Of a stretch of 33,365 nucleotides of DNA, positions 1 through 8,251 are shown in pieces. A model generated the notes under the pieces. It was given only the letters and a program-made list of their open reading frames with translations, did no database searches and was not told where the DNA came from. Position 1 is the first letter of the stretch. Every line of letters begins with the position of its first letter. Source of the DNA: CANNBR01 sp964592275 (lineage in GTDB: Bacteria > Babelota > Babeliae > Babelales > CAIQNR01); NCBI GenBank assembly GCA_964592275.1, contig CAZQDJ010000010.1, positions 1 to 33,365 of the forward strand, read 5' to 3'. The position numbers and the translations under genes were made by a program.

Positions 1-270
1 TACCTGTAGCTCCAACTGCTCCGGTAGTTCCATCAGCTCCGACTGCACCTGTAGTACCTGTTGCGCCAACTGCACCTGTTGTACCTGTAGCTCCAACTGC
101 ACCCGTTGTACCTGTTGCCCCGACTGCACCTGTAGTACCTGTAGCTCCAACTGCTCCGGTAGTTCCATCAGCTCCGACTGCACCTGTAGTACCTGTTGCG
201 CCAACTGCACCTGTTGTACCTGTAGCTCCAACTGCACCCGTTGTACCTGTTGCCCCGACTGCACCTGTAG
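1..270. repeat. perfect 135-bp tandem repeat inside the collagen-like gene
   Basis: Bases 1-135 and 136-270 read as identical copies. A third copy starts at 271 but diverges after about 20 bases. Each copy encodes 45 residues, which are five GAVGATGTT nonapeptides, one of which has Asp in place of Thr (GADGTT). The array probably continues past the left edge. Confidence 0.9.
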
Positions 271-781
271 TACCTGTAGCTCCAACTGCACCTGTAGTTC
301 CTGTTGCACCAACTGCTCCGGTGGTTCCTGTTGCGCCTGTTGCTCCCCCTCCTGAACCAGCTGGACCAGTAGCACCCGTAGCCCCTGCAGGACCCGTAGC
401 TCCTGCAGCGCCCGTCGAACCTGTTGGCCCTGTTGCTGACACTGGACTTCCATTTACAGAAAGAGTTCCAATCACAGCAAGACCATTATTCATAGTTGCA
501 GCGCCAGTTACAGTAAGATTACCGCCAATTCCCGCTGTGCTCCCCACACTAAGAGCATTCACAATTGCATTGTTAGTTACATTAAGAACCTTAGCTGACA
601 ATTGATTGTTAACAACGAGACTATCTATCGTTTTAATAGAACGAAGTGCTTTATCTTTAAATAATTCATCCGCATAACTTATTTTTTCAATTTTTTGTGA
701 TGCTTCGGCATACACCACAGATCCAAACGCACATAACGTAACTAGTAATCTTTTTCGCATTAAACTAAATCGCATACTCAT
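1..781 (-). CDS. collagen-like repeat surface protein (3' end beyond the window)
   Basis: The minus-strand reading frame is open from ATG 781 to the left edge, so the C-terminus is missing. The start follows GGGAGTGGA, a good ribosome-binding site. An N-terminal export-like segment ends near VVYAEA. About 100 residues follow, rich in Asn, Val and Leu (IGGNLTVTGAATMNNGL type), resembling the stalk or head of phage-tail-like and exosporium proteins. From about residue 115 the sequence is pure Gly-X-Y: first GPTGSTGAAGATGPAG, then a regular GAVGATGTT nonapeptide. Bacterial collagen-like proteins form triple-helical surface stalks, and the Thr-rich Y positions are typical sites of O-glycosylation in such proteins. 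No Lys or Pro occurs in the regular repeat. The divergent neighbours are exported glycosyltransferases, which suggests, but does not prove, that this protein is their substrate. The collagen-like nature is clear; the biological role is not. Confidence 0.88.
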   Translation of the reverse strand, partial: MSMRFSLMRKRLLVTLCAFGSVVYAEASQKIEKISYADELFKDKALRSIKTIDSLVVNNQLSAKVLNVTNNAIVNALSVGSTAGIGGNLTVTGAATMNNGLAVIGTLSVNGSPVSATGPTGSTGAAGATGPAGATGATGPAGSGGGATGATGTTGAVGATGTTGAVGATGTTGAVGATGTTGAVGATGTTGAVGATGTTGAVGADGTTGAVGATGTTGAVGATGTTGAVGATGTTGAVGATGTTGAVGADGTTGAVGATG

Positions 782-1135
782 TCCACTCCCAATTTTTTTA
801 AAATTTTTTTTACTAACGAGAAATCATAAGATAAAAAACAAATAAAAATCAATTCATCCTTGTTCCCCTTAATAGAATTAAAAATATTTGCATCCTACTT
901 TAATAAAAAAACCTTATTAAACAACACGTCTAGAAGGTTGTTTAGCTATTCAACCACAATGAAGGTATTTGAATAAATTTAAAGTAAAATTCTGGCTAAA
1001 CGCGCATTAAATCAAAAAAAATCAACTTCATTTTCACCCAATGATCATTAAAACGTATTCACCTCATTACCAGTAGTTGATGGATTTTTAAAATATTACT
1101 ATCATCCACCATAAAAATTTAAAAAAGGAATCTTT
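782..1135. promoter_or_regulatory. divergent intergenic region with two candidate sigma70 promoters
   Basis: This AT-rich gap separates the collagen-like gene from the glycosyltransferase genes. Plus strand: TTGATG at 1077-1082, a 17-nt spacer, then TATCAT at 1100-1105, followed by the Shine-Dalgarno AAGGAA just before ATG 1136. Minus strand: TTGATT (852-847), an 18-nt spacer, then TATGAT (828-823), followed by the GGGAG ribosome site. No gene or clear operator is visible in the rest. Confidence 0.45.
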
Positions 1136-2029
1136 ATGAAAAAAAATTTTATATATTTTGCCACTTTTACCCTTTTATTAGTTTATTCAAACGCTCATGC
1201 AACACAGCCTAAAATTCCAGAGGCAGAAAAAAATATCACCATTGTTATTCTTGCAAAAGACAAAGAACATGTCCTTGACCTCTACCTTGCCTGCATTGAA
1301 CATCAAACATGGCCAGCTTCAAAAACAAACCTTTACATTAGAACAAACAATAATAATGATAATACCGTCACTATTCTTCGCGAATGGATACGCAGAGTAG
1401 GCGATCGTTATGCAAAAATTTATTTCGATGACACTGACACAGAAACACCTGTGCAAAAATATAAGCAACATGAATGGAATTCTGAACGATTTCGTGTCCT
1501 AGCAAAAATTCGACAAGATTCAGTGCAATGGGCGTATGAACAAAATTCTCATTACTTTGTAGCCGATTGTGATAATTTTATTAAACCATATACCATTGAA
1601 GCTCTTATGGATGCACATCTACCAATCGTAGCTCCCTTTCTTGTGACCTGTAATCCACCAGGATCAGGCATTTCCTCTCACCGTTGGTATTCAAATTATC
1701 ATGACAATATCGATGAATGTGGATATCTAGAACTATGCGATTCTTATTATAAAATTTTAAGGCAAGAAACAAAGGGCTTACTACCTCTTCCTGTTGTGCA
1801 TTGCACGTACTTTATTCGCTATGAAACATTACCAGAAATAGCATATAACGATGGAAGTAATGATTATGAATATGTCATCTTCAGTCGCAATGCACGTAAA
1901 AAAAAGATTCTACAATACTTGGATAATCGTAAAATCTATGGGTATCTCACATTCACTGAAACTAAAGAGTCTTTTTCTCAAGAGCCATGGATTGAAGAAA
2001 TAAAACAATGGCTTAAAGAGAGAGAATAG
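1136..2029 (+). CDS. exported glycosyltransferase resembling the N-terminal domain of procollagen galactosyltransferase
   Basis: A signal peptide (KK n-region, hydrophobic core, AHA cleavage motif near residue 22) precedes one glycosyltransferase domain. The order of segments matches, from memory, the N-terminal half of animal COLGALT/GLT25D proteins: beta-strand ITIVILAKDKEHVL (34-47), NNDNTVTILREWI (73-85), WNSERFRVLAKIRQ (114-127), the metal-binding FVADCDNFI (141-149; DxDN), IVAPFL (164-169), and a late VVHCTYFIRYETL. The animal enzymes add galactose to hydroxylysine of collagen. Here the neighbouring collagen-like protein has no Lys in its regular repeat, so the acceptor, if it is that protein, would more likely be Thr. 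The C-terminal second domain of the animal proteins is absent. The next gene starts 4 nt after the stop, so the two are probably co-transcribed. The GT fold is well supported; the acceptor is inferred. Confidence 0.75.
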   Translation: MKKNFIYFATFTLLLVYSNAHATQPKIPEAEKNITIVILAKDKEHVLDLYLACIEHQTWPASKTNLYIRTNNNNDNTVTILREWIRRVGDRYAKIYFDDTDTETPVQKYKQHEWNSERFRVLAKIRQDSVQWAYEQNSHYFVADCDNFIKPYTIEALMDAHLPIVAPFLVTCNPPGSGISSHRWYSNYHDNIDECGYLELCDSYYKILRQETKGLLPLPVVHCTYFIRYETLPEIAYNDGSNDYEYVIFSRNARKKKILQYLDNRKIYGYLTFTETKESFSQEPWIEEIKQWLKERE

Positions 2030-2032
2030 CTG

Positions 2033-3289
2033 ATGAAAAATAATCTTTTATTTTTATTACTCCTCATTTTTGGAGTTAAAACAAAAGCTACCGATGCCTC
2101 ATTATTAGTCGTTGTACTAATGGTAAAAAATGAAGCAGCGGTAATTATTAAAACATTACATCCATTCGTAGAAGGAGGAGTTAAGAATTTTTTAATTTTT
2201 GATACTGGATCTACCGATGGAACACAAAATATCACACGCGACTATTTTAAAAAAGAAGGACTCAAACACGCCTACGTTCTTGAAGAGCCTTTCATTGATT
2301 TTGCAACCTCGCGTAACCATGCACTTATGTCAGCAGAAGACCTTTTTCCAGAAGCAACTTTTATGCTTATGCTAGATGCTGAATGGTATACGCAAGGAGT
2401 TGAAGATCTTATGCGCTTCTGTGCTCTAGAAAAAAACAATTCCGATCCCTGTTATTCTACTCGAATAGAAATGTACTATGTAGATGGCACTCAAGCCTCA
2501 TCATTTGCAGTACCAAGGCTCATACGAACAAGTGCTCATATCAGATTTACAGGAGCCATCCATGAATACATAGCTCAAGTAGCGCATAAAGCAGTGCCCG
2601 TTACGAGCTATTTTAAATATCAACCCTGTGCATCTGGAAATGAAAAAACAGCTCAAAGATGTCACCGCGATAAGGAGATTTTACTAAAAGAACTTGAAAA
2701 AGATCCTGAAAATTCTCGTACTCTTTTTTTTCTTGGACAAACCTATGCAACCTTAGGCGACTGGAAAAACGCTTATATTTATTACAAAAAACGAGTAAAC
2801 GCAAAAACACTTCATTATGAAGAAACATTTACAACACACCTTCGTTTAGGAGATATCGCTCAAAACCTTTTTCTCTGCGAAAACAAAAGTGTTCGCCCAA
2901 CTGCCGTTGGACATTATCTTGAGGCCTACGCATTATGCCCAGGAAGAGCCGAGCCCTTAATTAGAATTGCACGGTATTATCTTAGTCTCAATCAAATGTT
3001 TTTGGCTTTTTTATTTGCAATGCAAGCTGTAAAAATTCCCCAGCCAAACTGTGATGCTTTTTGTCTTGAAAAAGAAAAATATACTTATGCTCGTTATGAC
3101 GCTTTAGGAATAGCAGCATGGTACACTCAAGAATATGAACTTGGTGAATGGGCTGTTCGCAAGGCACTAGAAGTTTTGCCCGATGCGCCACACTTACAGT
3201 GTAATTTAAAATTGTATCTTGATAGAAAAAATTTCTTTCAGATAGAAAAAGCATCATTAAACAACGTCCATAAAGGGCCCAACTACTAA
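2033..3289 (+). CDS. exported GT2 glycosyltransferase with C-terminal TPR region (SunS-like), copy 1
   Basis: A signal peptide (MKNN, Leu-rich core, cleavage near TKA-TD, residue 19-20) is followed by a GT-A domain of the SunS/TPR-glycosyltransferase group. It shows VLMVKNEAAVI (28-38), the nucleotide-binding FDTGSTDGT (56-64), FATSRNHAL (90-98) and a DAE in place of DxD (115-117). SunS-type enzymes transfer sugars to protein side chains. The C-terminal half has helical pairs typical of TPRs (RTLFFLGQTYATLGDWKNAY, then AVGHYLEAYA and YELGEWAVRKALE). The gene begins 4 nt after the upstream glycosyltransferase, which fits translational coupling. It is a close paralogue of the next gene. The acceptor is unknown. 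Confidence 0.8.
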   Translation: MKNNLLFLLLLIFGVKTKATDASLLVVVLMVKNEAAVIIKTLHPFVEGGVKNFLIFDTGSTDGTQNITRDYFKKEGLKHAYVLEEPFIDFATSRNHALMSAEDLFPEATFMLMLDAEWYTQGVEDLMRFCALEKNNSDPCYSTRIEMYYVDGTQASSFAVPRLIRTSAHIRFTGAIHEYIAQVAHKAVPVTSYFKYQPCASGNEKTAQRCHRDKEILLKELEKDPENSRTLFFLGQTYATLGDWKNAYIYYKKRVNAKTLHYEETFTTHLRLGDIAQNLFLCENKSVRPTAVGHYLEAYALCPGRAEPLIRIARYYLSLNQMFLAFLFAMQAVKIPQPNCDAFCLEKEKYTYARYDALGIAAWYTQEYELGEWAVRKALEVLPDAPHLQCNLKLYLDRKNFFQIEKASLNNVHKGPNY

Positions 3290-3329
3290 ACAAAAAGTCA
3301 AAATTCATTAATTTTTAGAAAGTAAAACC

Positions 3330-4610
3330 ATGAAAAATATATCATTATTTTTATTTCTTCTCGCTTTTAAAGCGCAAGCCGCTGATGATTCATTACTAGC
3401 TGTCGTACTGATGGTAAAAAATGAAGCCCCTGCCATTGTAGAAACGTTACAGCCATTCGTGAAAGGTGGAGTTAAAAGATTTTTAGTTTTTGATACTGGA
3501 TCTACCGATGGAACACAAAACATCATACGCGACTATTTTAAAAAAGAAGGACTCACACACGCTTACGTTCTTGAAGAACCATTTATTAATTTTGCAACTT
3601 CACGTAATCATGCACTTACGTCAGCAGAAAACCTTTTTCCAGAAACAACTTTTATGATTATGCCTGATGCCGAATGGTATATACACAACGTAGAAGGACT
3701 CTTAGAATTCTGCGCACAAGAGAAACCCAATTCTCATTCTTGCTATTTTCTTCAAGAAAGATCTCCTAATGTTAATGGTATTGAGACCATGACACTTGCT
3801 GTACCAAGGCTCATGCGAGCAAATGCTCATGTTAGATTTGTTGGTCCTGTTCACGAAATACCTGATCACATCCCAACTATCAGTGTCCCGAGCACAACCT
3901 ACGTTACCCATCAGCCATGTGCACAAGGCAGAGAAAAAACATCACAAAGATTTCACCGCGACATAACTCTTTTATTAAAAGAACTTGAAAAAAATCCAAC
4001 AGATCCTCGCACTCTTTTTTACCTTGCTCAAACCTACGAATGCTTAAATGATTGGGAAAATGCTTATATTTATTATAAAAAACGTGCTGATGTTGGAGGG
4101 TGGAATGAAGAAAACTTTATGACATATCTTCGTTTAGGAGATGTTGCTCAAAAGCTTTTTCCAAAAGAAAAAGAAAATCTACCACTTCTACCTGCAGTAA
4201 AGCACTGTCCTCAAACTTTTGCACTTCAAAGTTTTCTACAACACAGAAATCAAACCCTCTATCCCATCGCCGTTGGGCATTACCTTGAAGCCTATGCTTC
4301 ACGCCCAGAACGAGCAGAATCTTTAATTAGAATTGCAAGATATTATCTTGATCTCAATCAAATGCCGTTAGCCTTTTTATTTGCAGCGCAAGCAGCACGC
4401 ATTCCTTATCCAGATCGCGATATTTTGTTTGTTGAAAAAGAAAAATATACCTATACCCGTTATGATACTTTAGGAATAGCAGCATGGTATGTTCAAGAGT
4501 ATGAACTTGGTGAATGGGCCGTTCGCAAGGCACTAGAAGCTTTGCCCGATGCTCCACATTTGCAACACAATCTCAAATTATATTGCGATAGAAAAAACAT
4601 AAAGCAGTAA
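3330..4610 (+). CDS. exported GT2 glycosyltransferase with C-terminal TPR region (SunS-like), copy 2
   Basis: This is a tandem paralogue of the preceding gene. It has a signal peptide with AQA cleavage motif (residue 17), VLMVKNEAPAI (26-36), FDTGSTDGT (54-62), FATSRNHAL (88-96) and DAE (113-115). The TPR part is the same, except for a segment of roughly 25-30 extra residues around 277-311 (rich in Leu, Gln and His) that copy 1 lacks. The C-terminal 60 residues of the two copies are nearly the same. The ribosome site is weak (AGAAAG). A strong bidirectional terminator follows the gene. It probably belongs to the glycosylation cassette with its two upstream neighbours. As with copy 1, an exported location is odd for an enzyme that should need nucleotide sugars. 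Confidence 0.8.
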   Translation: MKNISLFLFLLAFKAQAADDSLLAVVLMVKNEAPAIVETLQPFVKGGVKRFLVFDTGSTDGTQNIIRDYFKKEGLTHAYVLEEPFINFATSRNHALTSAENLFPETTFMIMPDAEWYIHNVEGLLEFCAQEKPNSHSCYFLQERSPNVNGIETMTLAVPRLMRANAHVRFVGPVHEIPDHIPTISVPSTTYVTHQPCAQGREKTSQRFHRDITLLLKELEKNPTDPRTLFYLAQTYECLNDWENAYIYYKKRADVGGWNEENFMTYLRLGDVAQKLFPKEKENLPLLPAVKHCPQTFALQSFLQHRNQTLYPIAVGHYLEAYASRPERAESLIRIARYYLDLNQMPLAFLFAAQAARIPYPDRDILFVEKEKYTYTRYDTLGIAAWYVQEYELGEWAVRKALEALPDAPHLQHNLKLYCDRKNIKQ

Positions 4611-4670
4611 TAATCATACACATTCAGATTTTACCTCTATAAATCGTACCTCTACCAGATGTATTAAAAA

Positions 4671-4694
4671 AAAGCCCCTAAAATAAGGGGCTTT
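4671..4694. terminator. bidirectional intrinsic terminator
   Basis: AAAGCCCCT (4671-4679) pairs perfectly with AGGGGCTTT (4686-4694) around a 6-nt loop. T-runs follow on both strands: 4697-4701 on plus, and opposite the A-run 4665-4673 on minus. It lies between the convergent glycosyltransferase and small membrane protein genes and can serve both. Confidence 0.85.
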
Positions 4695-4727
4695 AATTTT
4701 TACACATTTATTTTGCAGAACTATTTT

Positions 4728-5084
4728 TTAGATTTTCTTTTTGAGAAGCTCTTCTTTGTAATATTCAGCTAAACAAGCATTATAAAACCATGTGCTAGAA
4801 GCGCCAATAAGAGCAAGTCCCGTTATGCCAATCATAGGTTTATTTATGCGACGAGCAAATTTCCAACTCGCAGGAACATGATCTTTTTTATCAAGTTCTT
4901 TAAAAAGCATTTCAAACCAACAATTCGTAAAAAGCCAAGTAAAAGAAACTTCGGCTATTTTTTTAGGAACTTCAGTTTGCTCTTCATGATACTTTGCTAG
5001 ATCAACAGGTGATTGCGCAGCATAGGTATATGCCGAAAGGCAAGCAAGCAGAATAGTGAGGGTAATTTTTTTATCTATGTTCAT
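4728..5084 (-). CDS. small exported or membrane protein, unknown
   Basis: A 118-residue protein with an N-terminal hydrophobic stretch ending TYAAQS (signal peptide). It has a second hydrophobic segment (MIGITGLALIGASSTWFY) near the C-terminus and a Lys-rich tail (EELLKKKI). It may therefore be anchored in the inner membrane with most of the chain outside. ATG 5084 is preferred over the in-frame ATG 5096, because GGAG lies 6 nt before 5084 and nothing comparable lies close to 5096. I do not recognise a family. Confidence 0.6.
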   Translation of the reverse strand: MNIDKKITLTILLACLSAYTYAAQSPVDLAKYHEEQTEVPKKIAEVSFTWLFTNCWFEMLFKELDKKDHVPASWKFARRINKPMIGITGLALIGASSTWFYNACLAEYYKEELLKKKI

Positions 5085-5296
5085 ACTAGACTCCATTTTT
5101 CTTTAATTCTTGTCCTCTCCATTTCGAGAACCTATTTAAATACTATCATAATAGAAATTAATTTCAATTGGTGGCACATTTATAACCACCAAAGCTAAAA
5201 CATGATTTTTAGCTAAAAACTTTAGCTTATTTTGTTAACAACAAATATTGTTTAAGCCTAAATTGATAAAAATAAGGATTTTTTAAAAAAGGGTGA

Positions 5297-5424
5297 TTGC
5301 AATAATATTATTTTCAGATACAATATTAATCATTATCTTGAACCTCACACATGACCACGCTTTTTAACCTAGAGCATGGTCGCTATAAAAGCCCGAGAGA
5401 GTAGTAACTACCACGGGCTTTTTT
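5297..5424 (+). ncRNA. candidate small RNA with its own promoter and terminator
   Basis: On the plus strand, TTGCAA (5297-5302), a 16-nt spacer and TACAAT (5319-5324) form a fair sigma70 promoter, giving a predicted start near 5331. Two hairpins follow. GACCACGCT (5353-5361) pairs with AGCATGGTC (5373-5381) with one mismatch. AAAAGCCCG (5387-5395) pairs with CGGGCTTTT (5414-5422), followed by a T-run. No plus-strand reading frame feeds this terminator, so a transcript of about 95 nt is plausible. The second hairpin could instead terminate tamB on the minus strand, though its T-run is poorer there. The rest of 5085-5468 holds nothing I can identify. Confidence 0.4.
5387..5424. terminator. intrinsic terminator downstream of tamB
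   Basis: The nine-pair stem 5387-5395/5414-5422 has an inner GTAG/CTAC hairpin (5401-5411). On plus it is followed by TTTTTTCTTTT, a strong signal. On minus, reading away from tamB, only TTTTATAG follows. It is probably used in both directions. Confidence 0.7.
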
Positions 5425-5468
5425 CTTTTAAGCTCTTAAAGACAACTAAAGTAATTTTCAGATAAGTT

Positions 5469-8204
5469 CTAAAATTTAAATCTCATTTCCACTTCAGCCC
5501 CCACATCACCCCGTTCATCATAACTTGCACGCACACTAACATCGTCAGTCAGAAGATATTCAACCTCAAACGCAACATCTTCTGTTAAGCTAAAATTCTT
5601 TTCGATGATTGCTCTCAGACGCTTACTAACTTCTATTTCCAATGCTCCTCTGAATCCACCTCTTCCTGTTTGATCAGTAAACCAAGGAACAAATTTTATA
5701 CGTTTTAATGGCTCAAGCCAGGTATCAGTACGTGATCGATACGAAGATCCAAAAATAATATTTTCCATAGTGCGCATGATAAGCGTAGGAACCACAATAT
5801 TGAGCGATTCTTCTTCGCTGCCTGCAAGTAACAACATCATAACCTGCTCTTCAGAAAGTGAAGGAACTGAATCAAAAACCAATTGTGGATCTTCAACAGT
5901 ACCTCCAATAGAAAGAGTTATCAGGTACTTTTTTACACGAGCTTGAGCAGTCAATTCAATAAAAGGATCTTGTGTTTGTTCCGGTGTAAAAATAATTTTA
6001 CCTTTCACAATAGAAAGAGAATGTGCGGGAAAATGAATAGCCCCCCCTTGCAGCGTAATAGCTCCTTCAAGTTCAGCCTGATCTACTCCAGATTTTAAAA
6101 CTAAATCTAAAAGAGCCTTCGTTTCTAAATACTCCGTTTTTACAGCTAAAGGAGAACGCGTTGTGAGAGAAATATGCGCATCCACCTTTTTTTCTGCTGC
6201 TGGGTTTGACCATGACTCCATCAAAAGACGTTGTGTTTTTTGAGAAAAAATATTTTCTTTTAGTTGCGAACGATCAAGTACCACAAATCCCTCAAGTGCT
6301 AATCGTGCATGAGGAATTTTTTTTGCAATAACAGCACCAGAAAAAAGAAAATACAAATCTTTCTCCCAATTAATAAAACAATCAGTAAACACCAGTGGAA
6401 GGTGAGCCCACATTCCTTGCGCAAGAGGATCGTATCCCATCTGTGCACTGGCACTTTCAATTGTTCCTTTTTGTAAATAAATTTTAATTCGTTCCAATGA
6501 CAAAGTGCGTTTAAAAAAATTACATGAAAATGATCCCTGAAAAGTATGAATAAAATTATACACAGAAGGAACGCGTATCATGCCATCTTTCAGTTCAATC
6601 GTTCCTTGTAATTCAGAACCTTTCCATAATCCCTGCACAAGCAATGAACCCTGACCAAGAAATGGAATATTTGCATAATCTCGCACTATATTTTGCACAA
6701 GGGAAAGATCAATCTGAGCAGTTGTTTGTAATTGATTATGATTAATTTTTACGACAGGAACTCCCTGTTTTTTTTGCGTATCATCAATCACTACTAATGA
6801 TCCACTTCCACCATTCAAACTAGATTCTGATCCAGCATTCAACGCTTCCCAATGATATAAAGAATCACCTGCAAGAACAGCTCCTTTTGCTACAATATCA
6901 GAACCTTTACAATAAAATGTTCCATGACTTTTAAACACTCTTTCTGTTTTTTTCTGTTCACATGAAAGCTGATATTTTATTGTTCCTTCAAGCGCTGGCG
7001 AAAGAGCTCCTTTTATAATTGTCTGCTTGTGCGGCAAGTACCATTGAGTTCCAAACAGAGAAAATGGTGTTTCATTTGTCATCGAAAATATAATCTGTTG
7101 AGTAGAATTGTTCCAAAACCAATCACCTACCAACTGCTCATCCTTTTGAGCATACAAAAGTGATCCTTTTAGTTCTTCTCTATTCGAGTCAAAAGACATT
7201 TTTAGTCGCTCAATGTGCCACCCTGCTATCTGACTTCCTTCCATGATCACCGAGCCATGCAGCACCTCTCCTACTATCCCTTCCACATCAAAAGAACAAA
7301 ACCCCGAAGCATATGCCGGATAAGGAAATTTTATACATTGCATACACGAAGCAAGCGCTACCGATCCGAAAGCATGAACATGTATCATATGATCGCTATC
7401 AAACATTAAATCTATCGTAGCGCGCTGCAATGATTGCGTATCAGTATGACAAGAAAAGAGACCTCTCTTTCCGTCCCATGAGCCAACACTATAAAACCTA
7501 TCTTTATCCCCAAAAGCAAATGGCAATACACAGGAAAGATCTGATTTCAAAGAGAACAATGACTCACAAGTATTTAGATCAATAGTTATAGCCCCTGTAA
7601 GATCAACCAATATTTTTTTGCCAGAAGAAATAAAGGAACCTTGCTTAAAAACAAGCTCCCCTCTGTACTTATTTTTTTCTCTCTCTATCTGCAAACTGCA
7701 AAGACTAGAGAGCTCTTTTTTCTGTTCTTTTTGAAGTGCAGTAAAAACTATCTCAGAACAGGTACAGCGATCAAGTTCTATCGGTACATTCCCTGGTTTT
7801 GAAAATTGTTCTTGTAATTCATTAACCAATACAAGCGATTGTTGTTCTATTTCAGAAAAAATAACAACATCTGTAAGGTCAACGACCATTCCTACCTTAC
7901 GTCTAAATACGTACCGAAATGGTAAAAAGGTAAATGTACCTTTTTTGATTTTTACAAACCAACGCTCATTACCAGACAACGCATGAATTACTACTTCTTC
8001 ACACGTTATCGAAGTATTCAAAAGTGAAAAAGAAGAAACAGTACCGGTAAAATGAAGTCCAAAATCTCGCTCAAGCAACATAATCATTTTTTCATGCACC
8101 AAAGCAATGCAACGAGAATCCTGCGAAAGATATAACAATGAACAGGCAGACCCAAGCATGAGCATGAAGACTATTTTTAGAAAAAGACGTACAGAATGAT
8201 TCAT
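5469..8204 (-). CDS. tamB: TamB-like translocation and assembly module protein (DUF490)
   Basis: TamB is an inner-membrane-anchored, beta-rich protein that spans the periplasm and helps lipid transport or outer-membrane protein assembly. This 911-residue copy has one N-terminal membrane anchor (residues about 7-27) followed by long beta-helix-like AsmA-type sequence. The diagnostic C-terminal domain contains a segment starting VDAHISLTTRSPLAVKTEYL (near 671), GAITLQGGAIHFPA, KGKIIFTPEQTQDPFIELTA, GTVEDPQLVFDS, LSEEQVMMLLLAG, and a final beta-strand pattern DVSVRASYDERGDVGAEVEM. It is shorter than the roughly 1250-residue E. coli protein, as is common outside Proteobacteria. No TamA-like barrel gene is next to it. 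The start lies just inside an inserted repeat element, so the upstream promoter may have been altered. Confidence 0.9.
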   Translation of the reverse strand: MNHSVRLFLKIVFMLMLGSACSLLYLSQDSRCIALVHEKMIMLLERDFGLHFTGTVSSFSLLNTSITCEEVVIHALSGNERWFVKIKKGTFTFLPFRYVFRRKVGMVVDLTDVVIFSEIEQQSLVLVNELQEQFSKPGNVPIELDRCTCSEIVFTALQKEQKKELSSLCSLQIEREKNKYRGELVFKQGSFISSGKKILVDLTGAITIDLNTCESLFSLKSDLSCVLPFAFGDKDRFYSVGSWDGKRGLFSCHTDTQSLQRATIDLMFDSDHMIHVHAFGSVALASCMQCIKFPYPAYASGFCSFDVEGIVGEVLHGSVIMEGSQIAGWHIERLKMSFDSNREELKGSLLYAQKDEQLVGDWFWNNSTQQIIFSMTNETPFSLFGTQWYLPHKQTIIKGALSPALEGTIKYQLSCEQKKTERVFKSHGTFYCKGSDIVAKGAVLAGDSLYHWEALNAGSESSLNGGSGSLVVIDDTQKKQGVPVVKINHNQLQTTAQIDLSLVQNIVRDYANIPFLGQGSLLVQGLWKGSELQGTIELKDGMIRVPSVYNFIHTFQGSFSCNFFKRTLSLERIKIYLQKGTIESASAQMGYDPLAQGMWAHLPLVFTDCFINWEKDLYFLFSGAVIAKKIPHARLALEGFVVLDRSQLKENIFSQKTQRLLMESWSNPAAEKKVDAHISLTTRSPLAVKTEYLETKALLDLVLKSGVDQAELEGAITLQGGAIHFPAHSLSIVKGKIIFTPEQTQDPFIELTAQARVKKYLITLSIGGTVEDPQLVFDSVPSLSEEQVMMLLLAGSEEESLNIVVPTLIMRTMENIIFGSSYRSRTDTWLEPLKRIKFVPWFTDQTGRGGFRGALEIEVSKRLRAIIEKNFSLTEDVAFEVEYLLTDDVSVRASYDERGDVGAEVEMRFKF

Positions 8205-8251
8205 AAATAATTATCCAAAAATTAAGCTGATTACTTTTAAGAGCTCATCCG

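Noticed and set aside
1..270. CRISPR array, suggested by regular short repeats
   Set aside because: The repeats are contiguous coding units of 27 bp in one open frame, without unique spacers.
321..605. Plus-strand open frame rich in Pro, Val and Ala
   Set aside because: It is the complement of the Gly-X-Y repeat. The minus frame has a ribosome site, a signal sequence and a collagen pattern across the whole 1-781 stretch, so the plus frame is a shadow.
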